A stretch of DNA of 64,000 nucleotides from Arion vulgaris (GCA_020796225.1 CM036753.1:71477865-71541864); one strand, 5' to 3'. Shown: positions 1 through 10,212, counted from the stretch's first letter. Program-made: numbers and translations. Notes: a model not told the origin generated them from the letters alone.

Positions 1-1575
1 TATGTGGTTACTTGCTGTTTCTTATGTCGGAGGTCTATGTGGTTACTTGCTGTTTCTTATGTCGGAGGTCTATGTGGTTACTTGCTGTTTCTTATGCCGG
101 AGGTCTATGTGGTTACTTGCTGTTTCTTATGTCGGAGGTCTATGTGGTTACTTACTGTTTCTTATGTCGGAGGTCTATGTGGTTACTTGCTGTTTCTTAT
201 GTCGGAGGTCTATGTGGTTACTTGCTGTTTCTTATGTCGGAGGTCTATGTGGTTACTTGCTGTTTCTTATGTCGGAGGTCTATGTGGTTACTTGCTGTTT
301 CTTATGTCCGAGGTCTATGTGGTTACTTACTGTTTCTTATGTCGGAGGTCTATGTGGTTACTTACTGTTTCTTATGTCGGAGGTCTATGTGGTTACTTGC
401 TGTTTCTTATGTCGGAGGTCTATGTGGTTACTTGCTGTTTCTTATGTCGGAGGTCTATGTGGTTACTTGCTGTTTCTTATGTCGGAGGTCTATGTGGTTA
501 CTTGCTGTTTCTTATGTCGGAGGTCTATGTGGTTACTTACTGTTTCTTATGTCGGAGGTCTATGTGGTTACTTGCTGTTTCTTATGTCGGAGGTCTATGT
601 GGTTACTTGCTGTTTCTTATGCCGGAGGTCTATGTGGTTACTTGCTGTTTCTTATGTCGGAGGTCTATGTGGTTACTTGCTGTTTCTTATGTCGGAGGTC
701 TATGTGGTTACTTGCTATTTCTTATGTCGGAGGTCTATGTGGTTACTTGCTGTTTCTTATGTCGGAGGTCTATGTGGTTACTTGCTGTTTCTTATGTCGG
801 AGGTCTATGTGGTTACTTGCTGTTTCTTATGTCGGAGGTCTATGTGGTTACTTGCTGTTTCTTATGCCGGAGGTCTATGTGGTTACTTGCTGTTTCTTAT
901 GTCGGAGGTCTATGTGGTTACTTGCTGTTTCTTATGTCGGAGGTCTATGTGGTTACTTGCTGTTTCTTATGTCGGAGGTCTATGTGGTTACTTGCTGTTT
1001 CTTATGTCGGAGGTCTATGTGGTTACTTGCTGTTTCTTATGTCCGAGGTCTATGTGGTTACTTCCTGTTTCTTATGCCGGAGGTCTATGTGGTTACTTGC
1101 TGTTTCTTATGTCGGAGGTCTATGTGGTTACTTGCTGTTTCTTATGTCGGAGGTCTATGTGGTTACTTGCTGTTTCTTATGTCGGAGGTCTATGTGGTTA
1201 CTTACTGTTTCTTATGTCGGAGGTCTATGTGGTTACTTGCTGTTTCTTATGTCGGAGGTCTATGTGGTTACTTGCTGTTTCTTATGTCGGAGGTCTATGT
1301 GGTTACTTGCTGTTTCTTATGTCGGAGGTCTATTTGGTTACTTGCTGTTTCTTATGTCGGAGGTCTATGTGGTTACTTGCTGTTTCTTATGTCGGAGGTC
1401 TATGTGGTTACTTGCTGTTTCTTATGTCGGAGGTCTATGTGGTTACTTGCTGTTTCTTATGTCGGAGGTCTATGTGGTTACTTGCTGTTTCTTATGTCGG
1501 AGGTCTATGTGGTTACTTGCTGTTTCTTATGTCGGAGGTCTATGTGGTTACTTGCTGTTTCTTATGTCGGAGGTC
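1..1575. repeat. 35-bp tandem array, 45 copies, cut by the window edge
   Basis: The unit reads TATGTGGTTACTTGCTGTTT followed by CTTATGTCGGAGGTC, 35 bp in all. Units start at position 1 and every 35 bases after it, so 45 full copies fit with no length change and only scattered substitutions (GTC/GCC, TTGC/TTAC and similar). The 46th copy, from 1576, diverges and continues into a tRNA-like SINE. The unit has no stop codon in any forward frame, and 35 is not a multiple of three, so all three forward frames stay open and read the same cycle. The frames of over 500 codons here are therefore by-products, not a gene. The left end is not seen. Confidence 0.97.
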
Positions 1576-1785
1576 TATGTGGTTACGCTGTTGCCTTATG
1601 TTTCGAAGGTCGTGAGTTCGAAAACGGAGTACATTCACGAGTACATTTTTTCCCAGAGATCCTAAGATTATTGCCGGAGCTACGGAGTTCGTACTTTGTG
1701 CAATACTTTTAGCAGGTGTTGTGCAATTTCTGCGGTAAGGGACCTAGTCATAAGGAGTAAAACCCGGTGCGATCCTTTTCCGTTC
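1576..1785 (+). mobile_element. SINE family S copy, tRNA-like head
   Basis: The element begins with GTGGTTACGCTGTTGCCTTA, an A-box-like segment, followed by a B-box-like GTGAGTTCGAAAAC. It then carries the family core (GGAGCTACGGAGTTCGTACT near 1677) and an end block AAACCCGGTGCGATCC. It matches the copies at 4696-5030 (same strand) and 8170-8440 (opposite strand). The first 36 bases are nearly identical to the 35-bp unit on its left, so the array looks like an expansion of this SINE's head. The 3' limit is approximate. Confidence 0.8.
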
Positions 1786-2100
1786 GCTCACTTCGTTTCA
1801 AATATATATATATATTCATTAGAGTTTGTGTGTGGCAACCTGATTCTATAATCAAGAAATAAGATGCCCTTTAACCCATAGCTGGGGGATCGGTTGGTTT
1901 TATCCAGAGCATTTATCACTCGCCGGTGGGTTCTGCGCTGTCACATTATAAGGTCCCATCCTGCTCCCTGCATTATGGTCTGGCCTTTCACCTTCAGTCT
2001 GTTCGGCTTGGTTAGACCTGCCAGTAGTTAGACTCCCGCCGACATAGCCTGAAGGATCACCAAGGCACGCAAACCCTCCAACAACGATAAGGTAAGCTAA
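1786..2100. other. Unclassified, SINE-like sequence
   Basis: After a short TA run (about 1803-1815) there are about 230 moderately GC-rich bases with no open frame of note. The block ends against a fragment of the S family end (GACCCGGTGCAATGAAGTCAA at about 2108), which suggests the whole stretch is old repeat sequence. I could not assign it to a family. Confidence 0.35.
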
Positions 2101-2104
2101 TATG

Positions 2105-2310
2105 GAGAGACCCGGTGCAATGAAGTCAATATTTAGTGCCAGTTATGCACCTAAAGTAGGCCAGTACATCCTCTTTTTGCGATGCTTTTTATTTACTAGG
2201 GTACCTTTCCTAGGTCCTACATCAGTCACCTTTTGCGACTGTAGGTCGCAGTGGTACTATTATTTGCTTCTCTTGATGGCCCCAGCATTACATTGGCAAA
2301 TATTCCTTAG
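2105..2310 (-). mobile_element. S-family tail joined to a truncated SINE family C copy
   Basis: Positions 2105-2130 match the S-family end. From about 2135 the sequence matches family C in reverse: CCTAAAGTAGGCCAGTACAT, then a TTTATTTACTAGGGTA block, then TGTAGGTCGCAGTGGTACTA and a terminal GGCCCCAGCA. The usual 3' part of C (the block with GAGCCTAAGAGCGATTGTAC in this orientation) is missing. The 89-codon frame across it is a chance frame. Confidence 0.65.
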
Positions 2311-3190
2311 CCCTTTCGTTGCTACATACTTTCTGAAGGTTGAGCTAAAAATAGCTACTCTGTGTTTCTAGGTCACAAACGTGAATGTACGCCAATAGCA
2401 GTGACAGTAGCAATGTATAACGTGTTAACACGTCTCTAGACCACAGAGGAGAGATAATAGCAGACGTGTTATTGCGTCTTTGGAAGTGAATGGGGAAAAC
2501 GTATATATACGTCCATAGCAGCTAAAGGGTTAAACTGTGTATTGTCTGCACACCAGTATTTTTTTGGGGGGCCTAAGTTGGTCTTGAACCAAGTAATTAG
2601 AACGGCACGGGGTTACTAGCGAAGTGTGTTATCGAGTTTGCTATCGGCACCCTTCTTATCTTGATAAAAAGTTTTCTCTCTGCCTTGATATCTTTCAACA
2701 TTAGTCTGTTTAAGTTCAGCCAAGATATGTGAAGCAGTTTTGTTTGGGATATCTTGTTTTAATGACAACGAAGTTTTGATTAAGACATGACATCAACAAA
2801 GATAGGATTGCCATAACTATAAGGATGTAAACCATAAGAATTGAAAAAAATAGTATTTACAGTGTTTTTCAATATTTCTTTGTTGAATGTTTTCAAACTG
2901 GTTGTCAAGCTGACAAGACAATGTTTGATTTCACGGTTAATAGTCAAACTATTTTTGGGTCAAGCTTCCATCTTGGAGTAAATATTCAAGATTGTTCCTT
3001 TTTTTCCGGTAACATCAGGGCCGTGCAAGGGCTATGATACAGAGAGACGGCCGCATCCATAACCAGCGAAATCAAAATCACAATGGAAGGTTATTTTAAA
3101 GAAAACCATTTCTAGGGCGGCATTTCCAAGATTTGCATCATACTGCGAAAATATACGGCATGGCACTGAGTAACATAATACAAGAGTAAC
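2311..3190. other. No gene seen; possible piggyBac-like terminus near 2515
   Basis: AT-rich sequence without a supported open frame. At 2503-2535 the reverse strand reads TTAACCCTTTAGCTGCTATG followed by GACGTATATATACG. A TTAA followed by CCCTTT and a subterminal palindrome resembles one end of a piggyBac-type element. I could not find the partner end, so no element is called. Confidence 0.3.
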
Positions 3191-3270
3191 GTCTGGCCGA
3201 ATGGATTAGATCGAGGCTTCCATGTGGGAGACCCGTGTAAAACCCCGGTAAGGCCAAGGATTTTTTTCTG
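3188..3270 (+). repeat. tRNA-like SINE head, degenerate
   Basis: GTCTGGCCGAATGGATTAGA at about 3193 looks like the A-box side of a tRNA (TGGCCGAATGG). The B-box side is decayed to ACCCGTGTAAAACCCCGG. It is not a usable tRNA because the T arm is broken. It is most likely the head of an old SINE whose body I could not match. Confidence 0.45.
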
Positions 3271-3356
3271 TTTTGGGCATAAATCCTAATCTGAACAGCT
3301 TCGCGGGTCATCTTTTTAATATCACCTCTTTTTTGTAAATTAACAATTCTATATAC

Positions 3357-3500
3357 GTGTCGATCTTCATGCGCAACTTAAAGTCGGTTGTTTAAATATA
3401 TACCTGTGTCGATCTTCATGCGCAACTTAAAGTCGGTTGTTTAAATATATACCTGTGTCGATCTTCATGCGCAACTTAAAGTCGGTTGTTTAAATATGTG
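3357..3500. repeat. 49-bp tandem repeat, 3 copies
   Basis: GTGTCGATCTTCATGCGCAA recurs at 3357, 3406 and 3455, a period of 49. Each copy ends TCGGTTGTTTAAATAT. The three copies are almost identical, so this expansion is young. Confidence 0.9.
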
Positions 3501-4345
3501 TTTGTTTTGTTGGATTTTGAAAGCATCTTTTGTCAAGGCATTGTCTATTCAACTAAAGACTAGAGTCATAAATTGTTAGATCATATCTAAATACGTCTAC
3601 CTGGTGAAGATTTATCATCAGTGATGCGTAGTTTGCTTTGATCATCCACAGAATTGTTTGCTTTGTTGACGATCTTGTCGGCACAGGTAATGCATAGTAT
3701 GACTGACAGAACATTTCATCGGATTTTAGCGGCTGTTGCATGTTGTTACAGCATTGGCACGAAAAGGTACCCGTTCATTTCCTAGTATTTCAACACTTTA
3801 CATTGATTTTCTGAAAAGCTTAAAATTGCTGTATAACGGCTACATGACACTCGCGTTGGTCATTCGGGACTTCTGATTACAATCAATGTTTGTAATTATC
3901 TTTGAGTTACCACTTTTTCGCTGACCTCTTGGACTGAAACAGAGTGATTTATCATTAGATCAAGCAACAGGTATTTAGGGCAGACTACTTCAGAAGATCA
4001 CAGTTCACTCCCTCTTCTTCAGCTGACGGAAATATGAGTCTTCTGGGAGCCTATCAAACAATCCCAGTCGGCTCATCAGTTACAGGTACAACGAAAACTG
4101 CCCGGCGCTATTCTTATCATCAATACAACTATTAAACACACCCCGCCCAACGAACGATGTCGTCTAGGGAACTCTTCCTGGCGAGAAGTGTTTCAATAAA
4201 GCAATGGAATATATTCTTTGAAGTTGGAAGATATTCAGTCAGCAATTATCAACATTTTGCTGACGGCTGCTTCAAATGGGCACTTGAGTGACACAGATGA
4301 CAAACATTAGAAGTGCCAGAGATTGAAATTTAGATCGTTATTACC
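3501..4345. other. No gene or named repeat seen
   Basis: About 850 bases of AT-rich sequence. The longest frame (62 codons, reverse, 3553-3741) has no recognisable motif and no supporting context. Confidence 0.5.
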
Positions 4346-4349
4346 TGTC

Positions 4350-4600
4350 TTGTGTGACTTATGTGTGTTCAAGTCTTATCTGTCGTGTGTGGTTTATGTG
4401 TGTTGACGTCCTATCTGTCTTGTGTGTGGATTATGTGTGTTCGTTCACGTCTTATCCGTATTGTGTGGTTTATGTGTGTTCAAGTCGTATTTGTTGTGTG
4501 TGGTTTGTGTGTGTTCACGCCTTGTGTGACTTATGTGTTTTCGCGTCTTATCTATATTGTGCGGTTTGCGTTTGTCCACGTCTTGATGTTATTTAAAGGT
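4350..4600. repeat. Degenerate tandem repeat rich in TGTGTG
   Basis: Five or six uneven copies of a block of about 35-45 bp built on TTATGTGTGTTCAAGTCTTA and ATCTGTCGTGTGTGGT. Two overlapping forward frames (80 and 84 codons, rich in Cys and Val) come from the lack of stops in the unit and are not called as genes. Confidence 0.75.
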
Positions 4601-4695
4601 ACGTGGACGAGCTAGAGAGGGAGAGAGGTAGATCTAAAGACAAGAAAAAGGCTGGAGAGAAATTATGTGCAAATGTTGAGGTTTTCTTAGGAGAC

Positions 4696-5030
4696 CGAGT
4701 GGCATAATGGTTAGTGCGCTGTATTAAAATACTAAAGATACAAAGGTTCAATTCTATGTTCGGAGGATTAGCCCAGTCTACTGTAAATAGGGGTTTCTAT
4801 GCTGCTGAGTGGTTAAGCCCTTTGCCTTGCGAGTCGAAGGTCGTGGGTTCGATTCAGAACCGCGCCGTTCTGTTCACAAGAGCAGTTTTTTTTCAGAGAC
4901 CCCTAGGATTGTTGTCGGAGCTACGGAGTTCTTGATTTGAGCAATACTTTCGACAGGTTTCGTGCCATTTCTGCGGAGAGAGACCGAGCCATATGGGGTC
5001 AAACCCGGTGCAATGAAGTCAATCTTTCGG
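4696..5030 (+). mobile_element. SINE family S copy with two tRNA-like heads
   Basis: A first tRNA-like head runs from about 4696 (GTGGCATAATGGTTAGTGCG, then AAAGGTTCAATTC). A second starts near 4801 (CTGAGTGGTTAAGCCCTTTG) with a good B box, GTGGGTTCGATTC, at about 4853. The S core follows (GGAGCTACGGAGTTCTTGAT near 4918) and the family end CCGGTGCAATGAAGTCAATC closes near 5025. The second head aligns with the 35-bp unit at 1-1575: both have GTGGTTA at the same distance from TCG-AGGTC. A dimer of two tRNA-like units is the simplest reading. Confidence 0.8.
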
Positions 5031-5279
5031 CTTTAAAACCCTTTTTTTTAAACTGTAATGGTTACCAATTTTATGGGTTAGGAAACAATCAGAAATCTTT
5101 GTCGAAATTACTGCTTATGTGCTTTGAATGCACTCTCGTTACACTGGATTGCACTATGCACATGTAACAACAACGTATACGTTAATTCAAACTACATTTT
5201 CTTCGTCAATATTTGAGAAAATTAAGGCAACACAAAACTACTATAATTATTTACACAAAAGCAAGACGTATCCATCTTT

Positions 5280-5740
5280 CAGAATTCCCAGTTTTCATAT
5301 TCTCTATCTATTTTTTTCCCCACAAGCTCTCTTTTTGTTTCTTTATCTTTTACTTCCTTTCCTTTTCTTTCTTTCCCTTTTTCTTCCTTATCTCAAACGC
5401 GTTCTTGTTATCTCTCTCTCTCTCTCTCTTTATATCTTTATAAATCTCGTGTTCTTCCATTTTCGCTCTCTATTTCTTTTTCCCTTTCTCGTTTTCCTTC
5501 TATATATTTCTCTTTTTCTCTCGCTGTCACTCTTTTTCTCTTGTTCTCTCACTTTATGACTTTCTCTTTCCTCTCAATCTTTCTCTCAATCTCTGCCTTT
5601 CTCTTCTTTCTCTCTTTCCTTCGTACAAGTTGCTCAGTTCTTTCTCTCTTTCCTTCGTACAAGGTGCTCAGTTCTTTCTCTCTTTCCTTCGTCTCTCTTA
5701 TTTATTTCTCTCTCTTTCACCATTCGCCATGCTCATTTAT
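5280..5740. repeat. Pyrimidine-rich tract
   Basis: A long run of C and T on the plus strand with (CT)n near 5411-5428. It contains a local duplication: TTTCTCTCTTTCCTTCGTAC recurs near 5608 and 5641. The Phe/Leu/Ser frames across it reflect composition only. Confidence 0.85.
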
Positions 5741-5799
5741 TCTCCTAATGAAAGCAGATAGTTATATTCCCATCCAGATTTCTTGTTGTGACAAGTTCA

Positions 5800-6570
5800 G
5801 ATTTTGATACGCCTTCCCCAAACGAATCAGTGATGTCCTTAATGACACAGAGGTTACAGCTTTTTAACTCCAATTTTCTTTTGTACCCGGTAGTAAATTA
5901 AAACTCCACACATTAAACGAGTTTTAATGTGAGCCGACGAGACTCTTCTATAATTAACAGGGACACTGGCCTGCACTAATAACAGTCGACGACGGTGCGT
6001 GGAAGATGATTGACAATGTATAAAAGTTCTAAATACATGATCCGTGATGGCGCAGGTGATATTGGCTACAGGTATGGTGTCAATTTTTTATAAGATTTCA
6101 GAATCTCTTGTTAAAAAACATGCATTGATTCCTATTTTGTGATTCATTAATTTCATGCTATTTACAAAAAAAGTATAGTAAAATCATCACGAAAAATAAA
6201 TGACGCTTTTACGTTTGCAATTAATAACTTTTTTTTAATTGTTGAAATTGAATATATCAATAGAGCCCGTCTCTCTTCCATCGTTTGAGAGCACCAACAT
6301 ATGTTTCGTCTCTCATGTTCATCCTGTGCAACTTTACAAATATTCGACTGACTGCAATATTATTGTTATTTCTTATTTATAACTATTTCGTTTTGATTTC
6401 GTTTATAGTCGAATAGTTAGAACGCTGGCGTTGTCATCAAATAGATACCAGTATCACACGCCGATTTAGGTGAATATCAATAGACCTGATCCAACTATAA
6501 TTATAAACATTGATCAATGAGTTAAGAAGAAAATGGAAACAGAAAAGTCGTCGCCTGCTTGACAGTAGAA
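5800..6570. other. No gene seen; one weak tRNA-like segment
   Basis: AT-rich and without a supported frame. Near 6408 AGTCGAATAGTTAGAACGCT resembles the A-box side of a tRNA-derived SINE, with a decayed second half. The last part, from about 6510, probably leads into the LINE remnant downstream. Confidence 0.4.
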
Positions 6571-6842
6571 ACTGAGTTAGTACAAGTATGAGAAGAATGG
6601 TTGGAATGCAAATGCTACAGAAGAGTACTTAGAATATCATGGACAGAGAAAAGAACAAGTGCTTCTGTTCTGCAATAGCTTGATATTAAAGAGAGTTCAC
6701 TGTTAAAGAACATGAGATCAAGGAAAATTAAATATTTCGGACACATCAAACGACATGAGTGCCTAGTGAAGATAATTTTGGAGGGAATGATGCCTGGAAG
6801 AAGAACGAGAGGTAGACCTAGAAGACAATGGGTACAAGATGT
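6571..6842 (+). pseudogene. LINE reverse transcriptase C-terminal remnant
   Basis: Reading from 6599, the forward strand gives a segment CYRRVLRISWTEKRT, then after a stop SRKIKYFGHIKRHECL and GRRTRGRPRRQWVQDV. This order (RRxLRISW, then FGHIxR, then RGRPRxxW) is typical of the region after the RT catalytic domain in endonuclease-type non-LTR retrotransposons. At least one in-frame stop is present and neither the catalytic RT core nor the endonuclease is here. The 29-bp array starts inside the QDV codons, so the repeat appears to have grown from this coding sequence. Confidence 0.85.
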
Positions 6843-7195
6843 CATAGCGTGCCCACGAATACGCATGAAGTTATAGCGGGCCCACGAATACGCATAGATT
6901 CATAGCGGGCCCACAAATACGCATAGATGTCATAGCGGGCCCACAAATACGCATAGATTCATAGCGGGCCCACGAATACGCATGAAGTCATAGCGGGCCC
7001 ACAAATACGCATAGATTCATAGCGGGCCCACAAATACGCATAGATTCATAGCGGGCCCACAAATACGCATAGATTCATAGCGGGCCCACAAATACGCATA
7101 GATTCATAGCGGGCCCACGAATACGCATAGATTCATAGCGGGCCCACGAATACGCATGAAGTTATAGCGGGCCCACGAATACGAAAGAAATCATA
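6841..7195. repeat. 29-bp tandem array, about 12 copies
   Basis: The unit is CATAGCGGGCCCACAAATAC plus GCATAGATT. Some units carry CGAATACGCATGAAGT instead. The array begins directly after the LINE motif WVQDV, and its first copy (TCATAGCGTGCCCACG) is part of that reading frame. It ends at a TA run and a short TGAT repeat at 7207-7240. Confidence 0.95.
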
Positions 7196-7255
7196 GTGGG
7201 CGGACATTTATATATATATATCTGATTGATTGATTGATTGAACATTGCCCTTCGG

Positions 7256-7530
7256 CAAATAACCATTCTTCTTCTTCTTCGATCACACCATATCGACCAC
7301 TTATTAACCACTCTGTGGGAGTTGTGTGTGATCTGAGCCTAAGAGCGATTGTACGTTGTGTCAGCTATGCGTCTACAAGTAGGCCAGTACATCCGATTTC
7401 TGCGATGCTTTTTATTTACTAGGGTAGCTTTCCTAGGTCCTACATCAGTCGACTCTTAGGACACGCCTTGTAGGTCACAGTGGTACTACTCTTTACTCCC
7501 CTGGCGAGCAACGGCACCACACTGACGGCA
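7256..7530 (-). mobile_element. SINE family C copy
   Basis: Reverse-oriented C element. On the plus strand it starts with the complement of the GAA tail (TTCTTCTTCTTCG). It then shows GAGCCTAAGAGCGATTGTAC (about 7336), AGTAGGCCAGTACATCCGAT, TTTATTTACTAGGGTAGC and TAGGTCACAGTGGTACTACT. The far end carries GGCGAGCAACGGCACCACAC, a decayed form of the family head. Confidence 0.85.
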
Positions 7531-7562
7531 AATAATTATATGTGATCCGATCTCTTTCTTAC

Positions 7563-7682
7563 ATATGACACTGATAACAGGGAAAGCAGGAATTCACGCA
7601 AAAATCAGTCAGGAGCGTCATACCAGACGTCATGACTAGGCCTGAATTCATAGCTGGTGAAAGCAGGAAGAAGAAGAAGCAT
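7563..7682 (+). mobile_element. SINE family D copy
   Basis: ACTGATAACAGGGAAAGCAG is followed by TTCACGCAAAAATCAGTCAG, CATACCAGACGTCATGACTA, GCCTGAATTCATAGC and an AAGAAGAAGAAG tail. The same order occurs at 25005-25145, 47340-47480 and 48655-48795. Confidence 0.8.
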
Positions 7683-7789
7683 AGACCACCGGAAGGACCC
7701 ACTTTCTATATTTCTAGCCAGTTCTCCCGCTGCCTCAATCGTCATATTCAAAATTTACTTTAATCACCAATCAATCAAGTGCCATGCCT

Positions 7790-8660
7790 TCCGGGATTGG
7801 TGATCGTGTCTCCCCACAACTATCTGTCTTTCTCCCTGGTGCAGTCAATAAGTTCTGACGTCAATCTCTTGTCAAACCACAGTGCCAGATCATTCAACAT
7901 CTTCTTGTCCGAAATGTGACCATTTTTAACCAAATATTCCAAACCTCCTCTTCGTATTATGTGTCCGAAGAACATCGATTGCTTGACCCTTATTCTGTTG
8001 ATCAGGTTTCTTTGTACCGACTTCTTTTCAAATCTGATCCAATTTCTTCCGTTGTCCATGGGATTTTCAGCATTCTTCTCTACCATCGATGTTTGTGATT
8101 GCCTGCTTATTGTCCATGATTCGCTACCATACATAAGTAATTATTGGTTAAATATAGCATTTGAGTATTCTTTTCCAAAGGGTCCAAAGACAAAGGATTG
8201 ATTTCATTACGCCAGGTTTCCCAATATGGCTCCGTCCCTGTCGGCAGAGATGGCATGCCATTTGCCGAGAGCATTGTTCAAAGCACGAACTCCGTAGCTC
8301 CAGCAACAATTCTCGGGATCTCATGAAAAAATTACACATGTGTCTAGGTCCGGATTCGAATCCACAACCTTCAGTACGACAGACAAACTACTTCACCCCT
8401 TCACCATTGATTATTGTCGTTGATATTAAGTACACGCACCCTCGGTTTTCCTTTTTCATTTAAAAGCTTCTTTCAATTGAGTCATTATTCTGCATCTTAT
8501 CTATATTTACATCTTCCATATGATGTTATAAATATTCCCAACTTGAATTGATGAACTTGTTTCAATGGTCTGTTGTTTATTTTGATATTGAATTGTGGTG
8601 TTCCCAGCTTCTTAGATATAGCCTTATCCCTTTTAATTATAGGTCTGTTTAGCTCCATTT
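7790..8660 (-). pseudogene. LINE reverse transcriptase remnant interrupted by a SINE
   Basis: Read on the reverse strand, the upstream part (8660 to about 8455) gives fragments matching NIKINNRPLKQVHQF and an LGIFITS-like segment, the NI-I-x-LKQV-F-YLG-ITSDG region of LINE RTs. The downstream part (8175 to 7820) gives RILKCYI, then YGSESWTISRQSQ, then FFGHIIRRGGLEYLV and KKMLNDLALWF. Between the two halves sits an S-family SINE, and a chance frame runs across the junction. There are several frameshifts and stops, and the catalytic core is missing. Confidence 0.8.
8170..8440 (-). mobile_element. SINE family S copy nested in a LINE
   Basis: Reverse-oriented S element. A good B box, GGATTCGAATCC, lies at about 8352-8363. 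The S core in reverse reads CACGAACTCCGTAGCTCCAG near 8284, and the family end in reverse (GATTTCATTACGCCAGG) lies near 8199. It separates two parts of the same LINE open frame at 7790-8660, which dates it as younger than the LINE. Both edges are approximate because I could not settle a target duplication. Confidence 0.8.
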
Positions 8661-9050
8661 TAAAGTTTCCCCAATTTCCTTCCGACTGCTGTAGCAGCCA
8701 AGCTGAAATACAAATCTAAACGTTCAACCCTAGATATCTTTGGTAACCATCTAGAATTAATTTGAAATGTGAGCCTTGTTGTCCAGTTTGTGCTTTTGTT
8801 AATTCTAGAGCAGTGTTTGAAAGGAGGATTGAATGTGGGCCACAACAAATCACTTTCCATTCAGAAGCAACAGCCACAAAGCGACTCCGACTGATTTAAT
8901 CGAAACTTTCCGGCACTCCCCGAGGGCAATTTATTGCACAAAGTATGGTCGCATGCTGACCTGTCGCCAATGTAATTCAACATTGAGGAAAAAGTAATCC
9001 CAGATCAATTGAGTGCTTGGGTCTAGGAGAAATTTATTTTCTCGGGTAAT
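8661..9050. other. No gene or named repeat seen
   Basis: Mixed-composition sequence with no convincing frame (a reverse 66-codon frame at 8660-8860 has no motif). It leads into the 15-bp repeat region. Confidence 0.45.
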
Positions 9051-9056
9051 ATAGTT

Positions 9057-9920
9057 CTCAGAAAATAGTTCTCAATAAAGTGAGTCTCAGCAAAATGGAC
9101 TGTGGCAACGTGGATCTCAACAGAACTGTTCTCAACAAAGTGGACTGCAGCAACGTGGATCTCAACAGAACTGTTCTCAACAAAGTGGACTGCGGCAACG
9201 TGGATCTCAACAGAACTGTTCTCAACAAAGTGGACTGCGGCAACGTGGATCTCAACAGAACTGTTCTCAACAAAGTGGACTGCGGCAACGTGGATCTCAA
9301 CAGAACTGTTCTCAACAAAGTGGACTGCGGCAACGTGGATCGTAACAGAACTGGTCTCAGCAAAGTGGATCTGAATAACGTGAATCCCAGCAAAGTGGAT
9401 CACAACAAAGTGGATGTCTGCAAAGTGGATCTCAACAAAGTGATTCTTAGCAAAGTGAATTTCAGCAAAGTGGATATTAATAAAGTGGATCTCAACAAAG
9501 TGCATCTCAAGAGAACTCTTCTCAACAAAGTGGATCTCAAGAGAACTCTTCTCAACGAAATAGTTCTCAACAATGTGGATCGCAACAACACTGTTCTCAG
9601 TAAATTAGTTCTCATTAAAATTGTTCCTAATGCAGGTAGATCAAAACGAAATTGTTTTACAAAAAGAGGATCTCAACACAAAACTAATCTCAACAAAGAG
9701 GATCTCAACACAAAACTAATCTCAACAAAGTGGATCTCAACACAATACTCTTCTCAACAAAGTGGATCTCAACACAAAACTCTTCTCAACACAAAACTCT
9801 TCTCAACAAAGTGGATCTCAACACAAAACTCTTCTCAACACAAAACTCTTCTCAGCAAAGTGGATCTCAACACAAAATTCTTATCAACACAAAAGCTCTT
9901 CTCAGCTCAACAAAGCGGGA
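9057..9920. repeat. 15-bp based minisatellite with a 45-bp higher-order unit
   Basis: The base unit is GTGGATCTCAACAAA or close variants (15 bp). From about 9095 to 9345 three diverged 15-mers form a 45-bp unit: GTGGATCTCAACAGA, ACTGTTCTCAACAAA and GTGGACTGCGGCAAC. To the right the 15-mers are more degenerate, and from about 9668 they become 30-bp mixtures with CACAAAACTCTTCTCAACA. Because 15 is a multiple of three, a 300-codon forward frame (9080-9982) and a 160-codon reverse frame (9023-9505) stay open. The forward frame reads as five-residue units (VDLNR, TVLNK, VDCGN). No promoter, splice or homology evidence supports translation. Confidence 0.92.
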
Positions 9921-10024
9921 CCTACACAACTGAGGTGGTCAGACCAGATCAGATCTGTAGAAAACCGTGCAGTAATACTTAATCGACGGTTTAATGTATA
10001 AATATTCATGTATATTACAGTATT

Positions 10025-10150
10025 ACTCGAGAAAGGACAAATAAATGATTAAATAGGAAAAATGACAACACTCGACGTTTCGACCATATGCTTTTATCAA
10101 GAAAGCAACTACAAACACGAAATACTAAATAAACTAATAGTTCCAAATCA
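10025..10150 (-). mobile_element. Fragment with a GTCGAAACGTCG motif
   Basis: On the reverse strand it reads CTTGATAAAAGCATATGGTC then GAAACGTCGAGTG. The same layout (TTGATAAAG, short stem, GTCGAAACG) appears in the 967-bp element at 56555-57521. Sequences of this form are seen in terminal repeats of Penelope-like retroelements, where they can be related to hammerhead ribozymes. Here the first core box is not canonical, so this is a suggestion only. Confidence 0.4.
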
Positions 10151-10212
10151 AAAAGAGGACAACGAATTGATACTACATACGACCTGCATGTACTATGGGT
10201 GCTAGGTTCCTT

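Noticed and set aside
1..1575. CRISPR array
   Set aside because: Direct tandem units with no spacers, in a eukaryotic context. The same holds for all other arrays here.
2..1712. Three overlapping forward frames of 537-566 codons
   Set aside because: The 35-bp unit lacks stops, and its length modulo three makes all forward frames read the same cycle. They arise from the repeat.
4853..4870. Functional tRNA genes at tRNA-like heads (4696, 8352, 11979, 37371, 43044, 49158)
   Set aside because: B boxes are present but no full cloverleaf with proper arms and anticodon loop could be drawn, and each is followed by a SINE body.
5128..5807. Phe/Leu/Ser-rich frames as membrane proteins
   Set aside because: They lie in a pyrimidine tract and reflect composition.
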